A DNA stretch of 64,000 nucleotides, taken from positions 885,297-949,296 of the forward strand of contig NZ_JH376420.1 of the NCBI RefSeq assembly GCF_000233455.1, read 5' to 3'. The DNA is from [Clostridium] citroniae WAL-17108. Its GTDB lineage: Bacteria; Bacillota; Clostridia; Lachnospirales; Lachnospiraceae. Below are positions 33,489 through 43,204 of the stretch, piece after piece. The notes beneath the pieces were generated by a model. The model ran no database searches and was not told where the DNA came from. It was given only the letters and a program-made list of their open reading frames with translations. The position numbers and the translations under genes were made by a program. Every line of letters begins with the position of its first letter. Position 1 is the stretch's first letter.

Positions 33489-34751
33489 ATGAACTTTGCA
33501 ATTGATTTTATTACCAACGTGCTTGGTAATCCCACGGTAATGTTGGGTATTATAGCATGTATTGGTTTGATGTTTTTAAGAAAGAATGTCAGTGATATTG
33601 TCATGGGAACTGTAAAGACTATGATGGGATATCTGATCCTAAGCGCAGGTACAACTATTATTGGTACTCCTATCACCCTGCTGACAACCCTTGTGCAACG
33701 GGGGCTGGGCGTGGACGGCGTGCTGCCTCTGTACTGGGTGGTCTATGCCGAGTCCATGGCCAAATTTGGAACGGAAGCCGCATTAATTTTCATCATTGGA
33801 TTTGTCATTAATATCCTGCTTGCCAAATTTACGCCATGGAAGAATCTGGCCATGACCGTACACCTTCAGCTTTTCTGGGCAGGCTTCATGGCAAGCATTA
33901 TGGCGGGCTTCGGATTCTCCGGAATCACTTTGATAGCAATCGGCGGCCTTATTTCAGGCGTGTATTACTGGATTGCCACCACCATTTCCGCCCACTACTT
34001 AAAGCCTGTGACTACGGAGCATGCTAATTTTGTCCCCAGTGCCATTGCGCTCGTTATTGCCGGAGAAGCCGGAAGGCTGTTTAAGAAGGGTGGAAAATCC
34101 ACAGAAGAGATTGAATTTCCCAGTTCGCTTAACTGGCTCAAGGACAGTATAATCGCAACCTGCATGGCCGTGCTTGTAATGAATTTTATTTTCACCTTTA
34201 TTGCCGGCCCCGCGGTTGTAAGAGAGCTGGCCGAAGGAACTCCCTGGATTCTATATGTCCTAATACAGTCACTCACCTTTGGAGGAGGAATCGCAGTCAT
34301 CCTCTATGGCGTGCGCATGATGCTGGCAGAACTGATTCCCGCATTCTCCGGTGTTGCTGAAAAGCTGCTGCCTAACGCGGTCCTGGGCCTCGACTATCCT
34401 ACGGTATTCCCTTACGCCGGCACTGCTGTGATGCTGGGTTTCGTATTCAGCCTTTTAGGTTCCATCCTGGCTACTCTGGTTATGGCTTTTACCGGTTTCT
34501 CACCGGTTGCGGTACCTGGAGTCCAGATCAACTTTTTTGAAGGAGCACTGGTCGGCGTGTACGCCAATGCCAGGGGAGGCCTTAAAAACTGTATATTAAG
34601 CGCTCTTATAACAGGCTTTATACTCCAGTTTGCAGTGGCTCTTACCTTCCCCATGACAGGACATCTCATGGCAACAGGAGGAGCATATGAAGCTATGGAC
34701 TTTAATACAATCGGATATTTGATTGCAAAGCTCATGTCACTGTTCCACTAA
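33489..34751 (+). CDS. PTS EIIC component, ascorbate (UlaA/SgaT) type
   Basis: 420 residues, about 11 hydrophobic segments, with family stretches such as FLRKNVSDIVMGTVKTM, KPVTTEHANFVPS and GYDYPT-like LGLDYPTVFPYAGTA. It forms the membrane channel that takes up and phosphorylates the sugar with IIA and IIB. AGGGGG lies seven bases before the ATG. Ascorbate itself is doubtful, because the operon lacks UlaG lactonase, UlaD decarboxylase and the UlaE/F epimerases. Confidence 0.93.
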   Translation: MNFAIDFITNVLGNPTVMLGIIACIGLMFLRKNVSDIVMGTVKTMMGYLILSAGTTIIGTPITLLTTLVQRGLGVDGVLPLYWVVYAESMAKFGTEAALIFIIGFVINILLAKFTPWKNLAMTVHLQLFWAGFMASIMAGFGFSGITLIAIGGLISGVYYWIATTISAHYLKPVTTEHANFVPSAIALVIAGEAGRLFKKGGKSTEEIEFPSSLNWLKDSIIATCMAVLVMNFIFTFIAGPAVVRELAEGTPWILYVLIQSLTFGGGIAVILYGVRMMLAELIPAFSGVAEKLLPNAVLGLDYPTVFPYAGTAVMLGFVFSLLGSILATLVMAFTGFSPVAVPGVQINFFEGALVGVYANARGGLKNCILSALITGFILQFAVALTFPMTGHLMATGGAYEAMDFNTIGYLIAKLMSLFH

Positions 34752-34825
34752 ATAAAAATATATGGCAGGCCACGCATTCCGTAACAGAAAATGCAGGCTT
34801 GCCTGTTTCTGGATCGGAGGGAAAA

Positions 34826-35374
34826 ATGCAGGAATCCGAACAGTACCTGGAACTGATCCGCAGGGACCCGTTCCTCCGTGCGATGCTGGCTTCATATGAA
34901 AATGTTGCTGGCAGCACGGCTGGGAAAGACGTGTTGGACTATGGCTGCGGCTATGGATGGGGCAGCTATCTGCTCTCCTGCCACTGCCGCCGGGTTACGG
35001 CATATGACCCGGACCAGGAGCGCATTGAGTTTGCGAGCCGCGTGTTCAGCCGGAAAAACATTCATTTTATCTCTGAAGAAGCATGTCTGTCCGGGAAATA
35101 TTATGATTTGATCTGCCTTTTCATGGTATTACATAACATCAGGGATTGCGAAGATATATTGATACACCTGCCCGGATATCTGAATCCGGGAGGGATGATT
35201 ATGTTCAGCTACAAAAGTACATACCGCGCACTTGTGCCGGTTCTGGATCAATGGGCCTGTGACTGCGGCTTTACACTGGCACATTCAAGCCATAGATATC
35301 TGTCGGATGAAGAATCAGTTGAGGAACGGTGTTATTACAAAAACAGGGATGAGGAATGGTTTTATGCTCTATGA
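34826..35374 (+). CDS. Class I SAM-dependent methyltransferase
   Basis: 182 residues from the ATG at 34826, after GGAGGG; an upstream TTG frame extension lacks a ribosome site. The SAM motif VLDYGCGYGWGSYLL is near residue 30 and the acidic strand end AYDPDQER near 57. It overlaps the regulator gene by 11 bases, so the two are coupled. A methyltransferase is unusual in a PTS operon; the target could be a sugar, a metabolite or a regulator. No specific family was recognised. Confidence 0.8.
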   Translation: MQESEQYLELIRRDPFLRAMLASYENVAGSTAGKDVLDYGCGYGWGSYLLSCHCRRVTAYDPDQERIEFASRVFSRKNIHFISEEACLSGKYYDLICLFMVLHNIRDCEDILIHLPGYLNPGGMIMFSYKSTYRALVPVLDQWACDCGFTLAHSSHRYLSDEESVEERCYYKNRDEEWFYAL

Positions 35375-37475
35375 ACGATGTGTACGTATAATTGAAATAC
35401 TGATTCAGTCACGGCAGGCCATGACAACAGGAGAGCTGGCCAGCCTGCTGTCAGTGAGTTCCCGGACCATTCGCAGCGATTTGGATGTTATCGATGAGTG
35501 GCTGGGGGGATTTTCGCATGAACCGGTGGTGAGGATTCCGGGAATAGGGATACTGTTAAAGGACATCAATGGGCAGATCCAAATGCATTTGAGGGAAAAA
35601 GGGACAGGAGGATATGTAATGTCCTCTGCCGAGAGGGTCCGTTCCATCACGGGATGGCTCCTGGCAGAAGGCTCCTCCACCAGCATTGCCGAAATGGCGG
35701 AAAAGCTGCAGGTAAGCGCTGCCACAGTTTCTAATGACCTGCAGAAGGTGAAATCCTGGATGGACCGGTCCTGCATCCATATGGTATCCAAGCCGCACAT
35801 GGGAATTACGGTGCGGGATACGGAAAATAACATCCGCAGGGGATGCATCATGGTTCTGAGAGAGATGCTGGAGACGGGAACGCACCAGCAGGAGTTGATA
35901 GGTATGAGGTTCACACAGGCTGAGAGCCTGCTGCGGAAGTATCAGATGACCTCTTTCTGCAATGTATTAAATGCATGGAGGGAGAAAATCCTGTTTATAA
36001 TCAGGGAACTTCAGGATAGCGCCCATGTGACCATATCGGACAATGGATTTTGCGCCATGTTCCTATATCTTCTCACCGCATTCACACGCATGGATAGAGG
36101 GCATCCAATCAGTGTGAAAAGACAGACATTTCCCCACATTGAGGTACCATCCGGATTTGACTATAACCGGATCCATGACATGATTCTGGATCAGACTGGA
36201 CTGGATGCGGATGAAAATGAGATGTTCCTGATCCATGCAGAGTGGATGTCGCTGCGTAAATTTGGTTCCTCCCAGGAAATCAATGTAGAGCATGTCCTGA
36301 TCGCAAAGGAACTGATTGCCGAAGTAAAGGACTCCCTGGAAATCGAATTTGAAGAAGGGGATGATACTGTTCTGGATCTGGCTGCCCACCTCAGCGTCAT
36401 GCAGTACCGCCTGTTCCTCAATATACCCGCGGAGCATAATGCTGCGCTGCAGGAGATAGAGGAAACATTCCCCGATGTCTGCCAGGTGGTCAGGCAGAAG
36501 CTATGTGCCATCCTCAAAGAACGGCTGGGAACTGTAAACCAGGAAGTGTGCAGCCGGGAAGCGGTATATATTTCTATGTATATTGTTGCCTGCATTCTCA
36601 AGAATCCGCTGGAGGCCGCGGTAAAGAAAGATGTAATCATCGTGTGCAACAGTACAGTTGCAACGTCCAGGATACTGGAGAACCGCCTGAAATCCATATT
36701 TTCCAATGTAAATGTAGTAAAATCCATATCCTACCACGAGTTCATCAGCGCTGCGCAGCCACTCTCCTGTGACCTTATCATCTCTACTCTGCCTTTAGAA
36801 AGCACACAATACCAATGCGTCACAGTAAATCCCCTTCTTAAGCTGGAAGATATCAACAAGCTCATGGGAATGTTCATGCTAAGGATGCAGAATGTGGACT
36901 TCAACAAGTATATCAGCGCCACCATTAACATAGTAGCCCGTTCCTTAGAGCTGAAGCCGGAGGAGCGTATCAAGCTGTCCATCGAGCTAACCCGGGATAT
37001 CAAAGAGGAGGTACAAGGGCTGGACAAGAGCCACAAGCCGGCCGTGAGGAATCTGCTTGACGAATCTCTGGTGGCGGTGAATGTACATGCAAGGAATTGT
37101 TATGACGCTATCCAACTGGCCGGAGATCTGTTAAAGAAAAAAGGATATATCACCCAGAGGCATATTGACGAGATGATACGCATTAAACGGAAGCTGGGCG
37201 GCTATATGGTAATTGACAAGGGAGTAGCGCTTCCTCATCTTCTTGCACCGGAGCTTTCTGGCCCATGCATGAGCGTAATTACCCTGGATAAGCCGGTCCG
37301 CTTCAACCATGCGGATAATGACCCGGTGGATTTAATTGTCATGCTCCTGTCAAATCATAACACAGCCCACATAAAGGTCCTGGAGGAACTGGTGGACCTG
37401 CTGGGGGATGCAAAAAAACGGGAGGCAATCCGTTTATCCACCAGTGCCTATGAACTTTTGAGCATCATAAGCTAA
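35364..37475 (+). CDS. PRD-containing transcriptional regulator with C-terminal EIIA domain
   Basis: 703 residues from the ATG at 35364. Order of domains: DeoR-like helix-turn-helix (about 5-60, TTGELASLLSVSSRTIRSDL), second helix-turn-helix (about 105-150), PRD region (about 180-400), IIB-like segment (about 420-500, with VIIVCNSTVATSRI) and a fructose-type IIA domain from about 560 with phospho-His motif KGVALPHL. This MtlR/LicR-like layout lets HPr and the PTS IIB set activity by phosphorylation. As last gene of the operon it probably activates the operon according to substrate flux. Confidence 0.92.
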   Translation: MLYERCVRIIEILIQSRQAMTTGELASLLSVSSRTIRSDLDVIDEWLGGFSHEPVVRIPGIGILLKDINGQIQMHLREKGTGGYVMSSAERVRSITGWLLAEGSSTSIAEMAEKLQVSAATVSNDLQKVKSWMDRSCIHMVSKPHMGITVRDTENNIRRGCIMVLREMLETGTHQQELIGMRFTQAESLLRKYQMTSFCNVLNAWREKILFIIRELQDSAHVTISDNGFCAMFLYLLTAFTRMDRGHPISVKRQTFPHIEVPSGFDYNRIHDMILDQTGLDADENEMFLIHAEWMSLRKFGSSQEINVEHVLIAKELIAEVKDSLEIEFEEGDDTVLDLAAHLSVMQYRLFLNIPAEHNAALQEIEETFPDVCQVVRQKLCAILKERLGTVNQEVCSREAVYISMYIVACILKNPLEAAVKKDVIIVCNSTVATSRILENRLKSIFSNVNVVKSISYHEFISAAQPLSCDLIISTLPLESTQYQCVTVNPLLKLEDINKLMGMFMLRMQNVDFNKYISATINIVARSLELKPEERIKLSIELTRDIKEEVQGLDKSHKPAVRNLLDESLVAVNVHARNCYDAIQLAGDLLKKKGYITQRHIDEMIRIKRKLGGYMVIDKGVALPHLLAPELSGPCMSVITLDKPVRFNHADNDPVDLIVMLLSNHNTAHIKVLEELVDLLGDAKKREAIRLSTSAYELLSIIS

Positions 37476-37525
37476 CATCGGCCGCCGCTCTTGTAGAGAG
37501 TGCTGCAAATATTGTAACATTCAAA

Positions 37526-37559
37526 AGGCAAAGCTTGGGTAGCTTTGCCTCTTGTTTTT
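37526..37559. terminator. Bidirectional terminator between the PRD regulator and mannosidase
   Basis: AGGCAAAGCT (37526-37535), five-base loop, AGCTTTGCCT (37541-37550), with a T run on the plus side and TTTTG on the minus side. Confidence 0.9.
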
Positions 37560-37572
37560 ATGCAGTTTCTCA

Positions 37573-40500
37573 TTATATTAATCTTTGTAAAACAACTTTG
37601 ACCGTCTTGATTTCATACGGATTTAAATCCACATAAACAAAATGCTTCTCTATTTTTAGGCGTCTTTCATCTTCTTCCAGCATGCTGCACTCCCAGGCAT
37701 CCTGCACATTCTGGTCAAACCTGACCATTGCCTGAGTTCTCCTGTTAAACGCCTCATACATGCGCAGGATCAATGCATCGCTATCCTCTGCCTTCTTTAT
37801 CACTTCGATCATTATATTATCTTTATTTACACTGACAAAAGAATACTCTTCAGGCGGCAGATCCCTGCTATCCTTTTTACTATCCTTTCCCTTATACCGT
37901 GCGATCATCGGATTATTGAATTCATATGCTTTCTGAATGGTATTGCCTTCCCGCCATCCATCTCTGTGGGGGAATATAGAATAGGAAAACTCATGCTTTT
38001 CTTTGTCTGCAGCAGGATTAGGATAGCAGGCTGATTTCAGCATAGTCAGACCAATCACCCCATTATGTATGTCACATCCGTATTTACAATCGTTTAGGAT
38101 GCTGACTCCGTATCCGTTTTCCGATATATCGATCCATTTATGTGCACATACTTCAAATTTTGCCTGGTCCCAGGAGGTATTATAATGGGTAGGTCTTTGT
38201 ACATTTCCATATTGGATTTCATAGCTGGCCTGGTCGGCATGGATATTAACCGGTATATAATTCCTCAGTAAAAGGTTTTTCTCACACCAGTCCACCCGAT
38301 TGACAATATCAATCTTTGTCCCCTTGGAATAAACAATCACGTCCTGTTGGATCCTGGAGTCCAGATAAGTTCCGGAGATTCTGAGAACCGCCCGCACCGG
38401 TCCTCTCTCAATCACTTCAATCTCAGCCTCATCTTCCAGCACCCACGGTTTTTCCGTGTAATAGCTGTTGATATCCCAAGCATCATAATTATGCGGCCGG
38501 TCTTCATATGTAACTAACACATTGGCACAGCTGCCCGGCTTTAGAATTTCACGTTGCTCATTTTTGTCATAAATGGATGTAAACTGCCCTTTCCTGTTCC
38601 AAGCAACATGCAGTTCCTCCGTATCAATGGAGTTTTCTAAAATGTCAAATGCATCTTCCGGCTCTTTTGTTCCCTCCATCAAGCAGAATGTCCTGTATCC
38701 TCTTGAGGGAACCCCCTCAGCCAGAAAAACGCCCTTCCCATCATAAGTTTTCTGGATCGGGTATTCTATGTCTGCATATACAGCTACAGGATTTCGCAGG
38801 TTAGGGGTGTGCAGATCAGAGTACTCCAGACATACATATCCCCGGGAAACGAAACTGTTCCGGTTAAAGACAACCAGGCTCTCTCTTTTTGCATGGATCC
38901 TGGTAAGAATATGTCTGATCCGTTCCTCCTCCAAAACAGTTCCCGTTGCCAGCACTTCATTGTACTCCCGCTGTGAATCCTCGTAAACTTCCTCAATGGA
39001 TGAACCGGGAAGGATATCGTGAAACTGGTTTTTTAGGACGATCTTCCACAGATGATCCAACTCCCGATCGGGGTACTGCTGCCCCCATTTGCTTTTGCCC
39101 AGGGCCGACAGAAATTCAATATTCTGTAACAGGAATTCAGATCTTCGGTTGTATTTTTTATTCCTGGCCATAGATGTGTAGGTTCCCCTGTGATACTCCA
39201 GATACAGTTCGCCGACCCATTTTGGCAGATTCCTTTTTTCTGCCACTTCCTGTTCCAATTCCTGAAAATACTCCGATACACCGGAGATTTTAGTTCGCGG
39301 GCATCCGGGAATCCCTCTGGACAGACGTCTCTGGTTTTCCAGCATATCTCTTGTTGTACCACCGCCTCCGTCCCCGTATCCAAAACACATTAAAACACTG
39401 CGGTTCAATTCCTTTTGACTGTACCGTTTCCATGTCCCCTTTACTTGGGATGGGTTCAGATATCCGTTATATGTCGTAAAATGGGCTGGCCTTTTCTTAC
39501 CTTCCACCACAAGGGAAGCATGGTAATCCCGAACAGATATGAAATGTGTTAATAGTTCCGTTCCATCAATCCCCTCCCACAAGAATGTGTCATAAGGCAT
39601 TTTATTCACTTCATTCCAGCTGATCTTTGTTGTCATAAAATAATGAATGCCGCATTTCTTCATGATCTGGGGCAATGCCGCAGAATATCCAAACACATCA
39701 GGAAGCCATAAAATATGATTGTCAACTCCAAATTCTTCCCTAAAGAAACGTTTTCCTGCCATAAGCTGGCGTATCAGAGATTCACCGGAAGTAAGATTGC
39801 AGTCCGCCTCAACATACATGCCTCCCTCTGCTTCCCAGCGCCCCGCTTTTACCTTATCCTTTATTTCCCGGTATAGGCCCGGAGCGTTCTCCTTCACATA
39901 TTCATATAACAATGGCTGGCTTGACATAAACACATACTCAGGATACTGTCTCATTAGTTCCAATGCCGTGGAAAAACTTCTCACCGCCTTATCCTTAGTC
40001 ACCCCCAGGGTCCACATCCACGCGATATCTATGTGTGTGTGCCCCACCGCATAAACTGTTTCCCTGGACCTGCCGCATTGCTTATCATAAAATTCTTCCA
40101 TATATCTCTGGGCTTTTTCCAGACTTTCGTAAAAAAGCCCGGAATATTCTTTGCGGAGATCAAGCAGGTTTAAAGATTCGGTAAGTGCTTCTGAGATCGT
40201 TAATGCCTCTTGTGAATCCTGATCCAGCAGTTCCATGACCTGGAAGGGGACACTGATGTCATAATAGTATGCCTCTATGTCCCTGTGTAAAACCTTCATT
40301 TTCCAATTCATCTGCAAATGAAAATTCTGCACCCCGGTAAATGCGGACAATACAATTTGGTAAACATCGCCTGCCTGGGCCTGTTCTGTCAGCAGTATTT
40401 CCCGATGGTTCACATCCAGCCCCTGCTTGAGATATCCGTTTAAATATACCAGGAATTGTGGATTCGTAGCATCCCACTGCCCTTCACATCCTGTTGTCAG

Positions 40501-40755
40501 TTCCAGGACAACGGTATTACCATTATACTGATCCGGTATGGTTACAATGAACCCAAACCAGTAATACTCGTTATGACCGCCCCAAAGCTGTCCTTGCTCC
40601 AACCGCTTCCACTGCCGTCCTTCCAGTTCTTCCAGGTTTCCGATCCGTTCTTCTGTCTTTAGGATCCATATATCCTTAACTGGAATTGTGTCTGAATAGA
40701 TCAAACTTTGGATGCATGAAATCAGCTTTCTGTTCCTGTCCTCAATAAACAGCAT
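37573..40755 (-). CDS. Alpha-mannosidase, glycoside hydrolase family 38
   Basis: 1060 residues, no signal peptide. The zinc-binding motif GHTHIDIAW places His241 and Asp243 near the start of the catalytic barrel, and the nucleophile is Asp353 in WLPDVFGYS. Family 38 long beta-rich C-terminal domains follow. It should trim alpha-mannose residues from imported glycans. It is the last gene of the operon with the GH31 enzyme and an ABC importer, suggesting intracellular breakdown of mannose-containing glycan fragments, possibly of host or yeast origin. Confidence 0.94.
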   Translation of the reverse strand: MLFIEDRNRKLISCIQSLIYSDTIPVKDIWILKTEERIGNLEELEGRQWKRLEQGQLWGGHNEYYWFGFIVTIPDQYNGNTVVLELTTGCEGQWDATNPQFLVYLNGYLKQGLDVNHREILLTEQAQAGDVYQIVLSAFTGVQNFHLQMNWKMKVLHRDIEAYYYDISVPFQVMELLDQDSQEALTISEALTESLNLLDLRKEYSGLFYESLEKAQRYMEEFYDKQCGRSRETVYAVGHTHIDIAWMWTLGVTKDKAVRSFSTALELMRQYPEYVFMSSQPLLYEYVKENAPGLYREIKDKVKAGRWEAEGGMYVEADCNLTSGESLIRQLMAGKRFFREEFGVDNHILWLPDVFGYSAALPQIMKKCGIHYFMTTKISWNEVNKMPYDTFLWEGIDGTELLTHFISVRDYHASLVVEGKKRPAHFTTYNGYLNPSQVKGTWKRYSQKELNRSVLMCFGYGDGGGGTTRDMLENQRRLSRGIPGCPRTKISGVSEYFQELEQEVAEKRNLPKWVGELYLEYHRGTYTSMARNKKYNRRSEFLLQNIEFLSALGKSKWGQQYPDRELDHLWKIVLKNQFHDILPGSSIEEVYEDSQREYNEVLATGTVLEEERIRHILTRIHAKRESLVVFNRNSFVSRGYVCLEYSDLHTPNLRNPVAVYADIEYPIQKTYDGKGVFLAEGVPSRGYRTFCLMEGTKEPEDAFDILENSIDTEELHVAWNRKGQFTSIYDKNEQREILKPGSCANVLVTYEDRPHNYDAWDINSYYTEKPWVLEDEAEIEVIERGPVRAVLRISGTYLDSRIQQDVIVYSKGTKIDIVNRVDWCEKNLLLRNYIPVNIHADQASYEIQYGNVQRPTHYNTSWDQAKFEVCAHKWIDISENGYGVSILNDCKYGCDIHNGVIGLTMLKSACYPNPAADKEKHEFSYSIFPHRDGWREGNTIQKAYEFNNPMIARYKGKDSKKDSRDLPPEEYSFVSVNKDNIMIEVIKKAEDSDALILRMYEAFNRRTQAMVRFDQNVQDAWECSMLEEDERRLKIEKHFVYVDLNPYEIKTVKVVLQRLI

Positions 40756-40788
40756 ACTCTTACCTCTAATTTTCCCCGGCCTTACACC

Positions 40789-43203
40789 TTATACCTCAAA
40801 TGTGCAGTGCTCCCGGACATCTGTCTTTATCTCTATTCCTCTGTTGGTGATTAATTTTACAGATATATTTCCTTTTAAACCTCCGGTTTCTACCTGTACA
40901 CTTCCCATATCAAATGCGGCTTTAATGAGGTGTTCTTCTCCGTTATAGTATAAAAATTCCGTATACCCTGATTCTTTACCATATACACAGATTGTCAACG
41001 CATCATCTGCCCCGGTAATATGGTCCTCCGCCTTACCTGTCGGCACAATGCTGCCGGCCTTTACGTATAAAGGCATATTATCCAGTTCCATTTTAACCGC
41101 ATCATACTGCTTTCCCTGCTTTATTTCTTCTGAGAAATAATGATACCACTGGCCGTCCGGATAATAGACCTCTCTCTCACCGCCTTCATTCAAGACGGGA
41201 GCCACTAAAAATGCATCCCCAAACATCCACTCATCCTCAACACTAAGACAGTTCCTGTCATCCGGGTTAGACAGATACAAATGTTCCATAACTGGAAGCC
41301 CCTGTTTTCCTCTGGTGTAAGCGGTTGAGTAAATATACGGTATAAGCTCATACCTGAGTTTGTCAAACTTTCTGAAAATAGTTTCCGCCCTTTCACCAAA
41401 GGTCCATGGCTCCCTCGGATTATTGGCTCCATGACACCTTACATGGGAGCAGAACATTCCCGCCTGCATCCATCTGATGTACACCTCTTCGGAAGGCCTT
41501 CCCAGGAAGCCGCCCACATCATGACTCCAGAACGTGAAGCCCGACATTCCCATGGATAATCCGCTTCTGATGCTGAATCTCAATCCATCAAAATCAGTAA
41601 ACGGATCCCCGGCCCAATGGATCGGATATTTCTGCCCGCCCGCATAGGTGGAACGGCCCCATAATATCGGCTCTGCAATAGACTCCCGGGACGCCTCATA
41701 TGCTGCCCTTGAATACAGGTAAGGATATATGTTATGGATTTCATCCCCGTCATAGCCATGATATTTCCCTTCAACAGGAACTCCCTCTCCCATATCTGTC
41801 TTTATAACACTAACTCCCATCTGAAACAGGTTTTTCAGCTGTTCTTTATACCACTGGCAGCAGTCCGGGTTTGATAGATCAATGACCGGATTGGAGCGCG
41901 CGTCCTCCCCATATGGATTCAGAGGGATCCATCCTTTTTCCCGCAGTTGATCCCTTAATTCCGGAAGACATTCGGAAGTAACGTATGGTTTCTGCCAAAG
42001 GCTGAGCTTAATTCCCATGGAATCAAGTTCCTTTATCATCTCTTCAGGATGCGGGAAATTATGTTTACCAAATTTCCAGTCACAGGCCCAGGGAATTTCA
42101 AACCAGTCCGTATCAATATTGATCACATCACACGGAAGATCCCTTTTCCTCATCTCCCTGCCCACCTCAAGAACTTCATCCTCGGTTTTATAAGAACAGC
42201 GGCTCATCCAAAGCCCAAAGGACCACTTGGGAATCATCGGGCTTTTCCCGGTAATGTCCGTATACCGCTTCAGGATCGTTTTCGGCTCCTCACCGTAAAT
42301 ATAAAAAATATCAATCAGGGATTCACCGTAAATATGGCAGCTTGCACAGCGGTTGGAACGGTTCCCCATAAAAAATTTGCTTCTGTAATGTGTATTTACA
42401 TACATACCATACCCACGGGTACTAAAATAAAAAGGTAGAGACACGTACGTTCTGGGTGATCCTACAGACAGCGGATCTGTAATAAACACATCCACTTCCT
42501 GCATTTTCTTATCCACCGGTGAATACTGCTCACCAAAACCAAAGTAATGCTCATCATGTTCCATTCTGCTTGAGCACACGCCGATCCGCTCACCGGTAGC
42601 TGGATTCTCCACAAATCCAAAGGGAAAGCTTTCATGGGTAAACCGGAGGACCTTATCATTGTTTTCCTGGCAGTAGACCTTTTTTCCATCCCTGCCATAA
42701 ATGGAAAAACCAAATTCCGCCAGATTTACCATGGCCTTACATGTATCCGTGGTAATCCATAGCATGTCACCTTCTTCTTTTACCTCATATTGGTCCGTTT
42801 GAAGGGGCGGAACCCCCTCAAGCATAACGGTGTGATGCTGCCTCTCTCCGCCCTCGCCTGCAAGAAGGCGGAAAATACCCTTTTCGTACACTTCTAGCCT
42901 GAGAAAGCCTTTAAAATGTTCTGTTTCCACAGTCTCATCTATAATAGGCCTTAATTCACCGTCACAGTCGATCTGGGTATTATGTATACAATCCCCCTCT
43001 ATATCAAGAAGCAGCCCCCATGTCATCTTCTTCCAGTTCGTTATTCTGGCAAACTTCTTTAGCTTCAGATTATAATCTTTCCCCTTTCGGAAGTTATCTT
43101 GTGTATACTCATAATACATCTTGATCCTGTCAGGGCTTGGCTCCTTATAATAAACCTTTTTATCCTGTCCCTGTACACGGACTTTAATTTTTTCATCCAT
43201 CAT
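40789..43203 (-). CDS. Alpha-glucosidase/alpha-xylosidase, glycoside hydrolase family 31
   Basis: 804 residues, no signal peptide. The nucleophile is Asp470 in VIKTDMGEGVP and the acid/base Asp533 in IHWAGDP; the conserved barrel start KWSFGLWMSRCSY and WGRSTYAGGQ are also present. KTDxGE with a YicI-like architecture points to alpha-xylosidase or a related exo-glycosidase more than to a starch enzyme. With the mannosidase it forms the hydrolytic half of the operon. AAAGG lies five bases before the ATG. Substrate cannot be fixed from sequence. Confidence 0.92.
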   Translation of the reverse strand: MMDEKIKVRVQGQDKKVYYKEPSPDRIKMYYEYTQDNFRKGKDYNLKLKKFARITNWKKMTWGLLLDIEGDCIHNTQIDCDGELRPIIDETVETEHFKGFLRLEVYEKGIFRLLAGEGGERQHHTVMLEGVPPLQTDQYEVKEEGDMLWITTDTCKAMVNLAEFGFSIYGRDGKKVYCQENNDKVLRFTHESFPFGFVENPATGERIGVCSSRMEHDEHYFGFGEQYSPVDKKMQEVDVFITDPLSVGSPRTYVSLPFYFSTRGYGMYVNTHYRSKFFMGNRSNRCASCHIYGESLIDIFYIYGEEPKTILKRYTDITGKSPMIPKWSFGLWMSRCSYKTEDEVLEVGREMRKRDLPCDVINIDTDWFEIPWACDWKFGKHNFPHPEEMIKELDSMGIKLSLWQKPYVTSECLPELRDQLREKGWIPLNPYGEDARSNPVIDLSNPDCCQWYKEQLKNLFQMGVSVIKTDMGEGVPVEGKYHGYDGDEIHNIYPYLYSRAAYEASRESIAEPILWGRSTYAGGQKYPIHWAGDPFTDFDGLRFSIRSGLSMGMSGFTFWSHDVGGFLGRPSEEVYIRWMQAGMFCSHVRCHGANNPREPWTFGERAETIFRKFDKLRYELIPYIYSTAYTRGKQGLPVMEHLYLSNPDDRNCLSVEDEWMFGDAFLVAPVLNEGGEREVYYPDGQWYHYFSEEIKQGKQYDAVKMELDNMPLYVKAGSIVPTGKAEDHITGADDALTICVYGKESGYTEFLYYNGEEHLIKAAFDMGSVQVETGGLKGNISVKLITNRGIEIKTDVREHCTFEV

Positions 43204-43204
43204 A

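Noticed and set aside
33489..34751. L-ascorbate utilisation operon
   Set aside because: The PTS parts are of Ula type, but the lactonase, decarboxylase and epimerases needed for ascorbate are absent.
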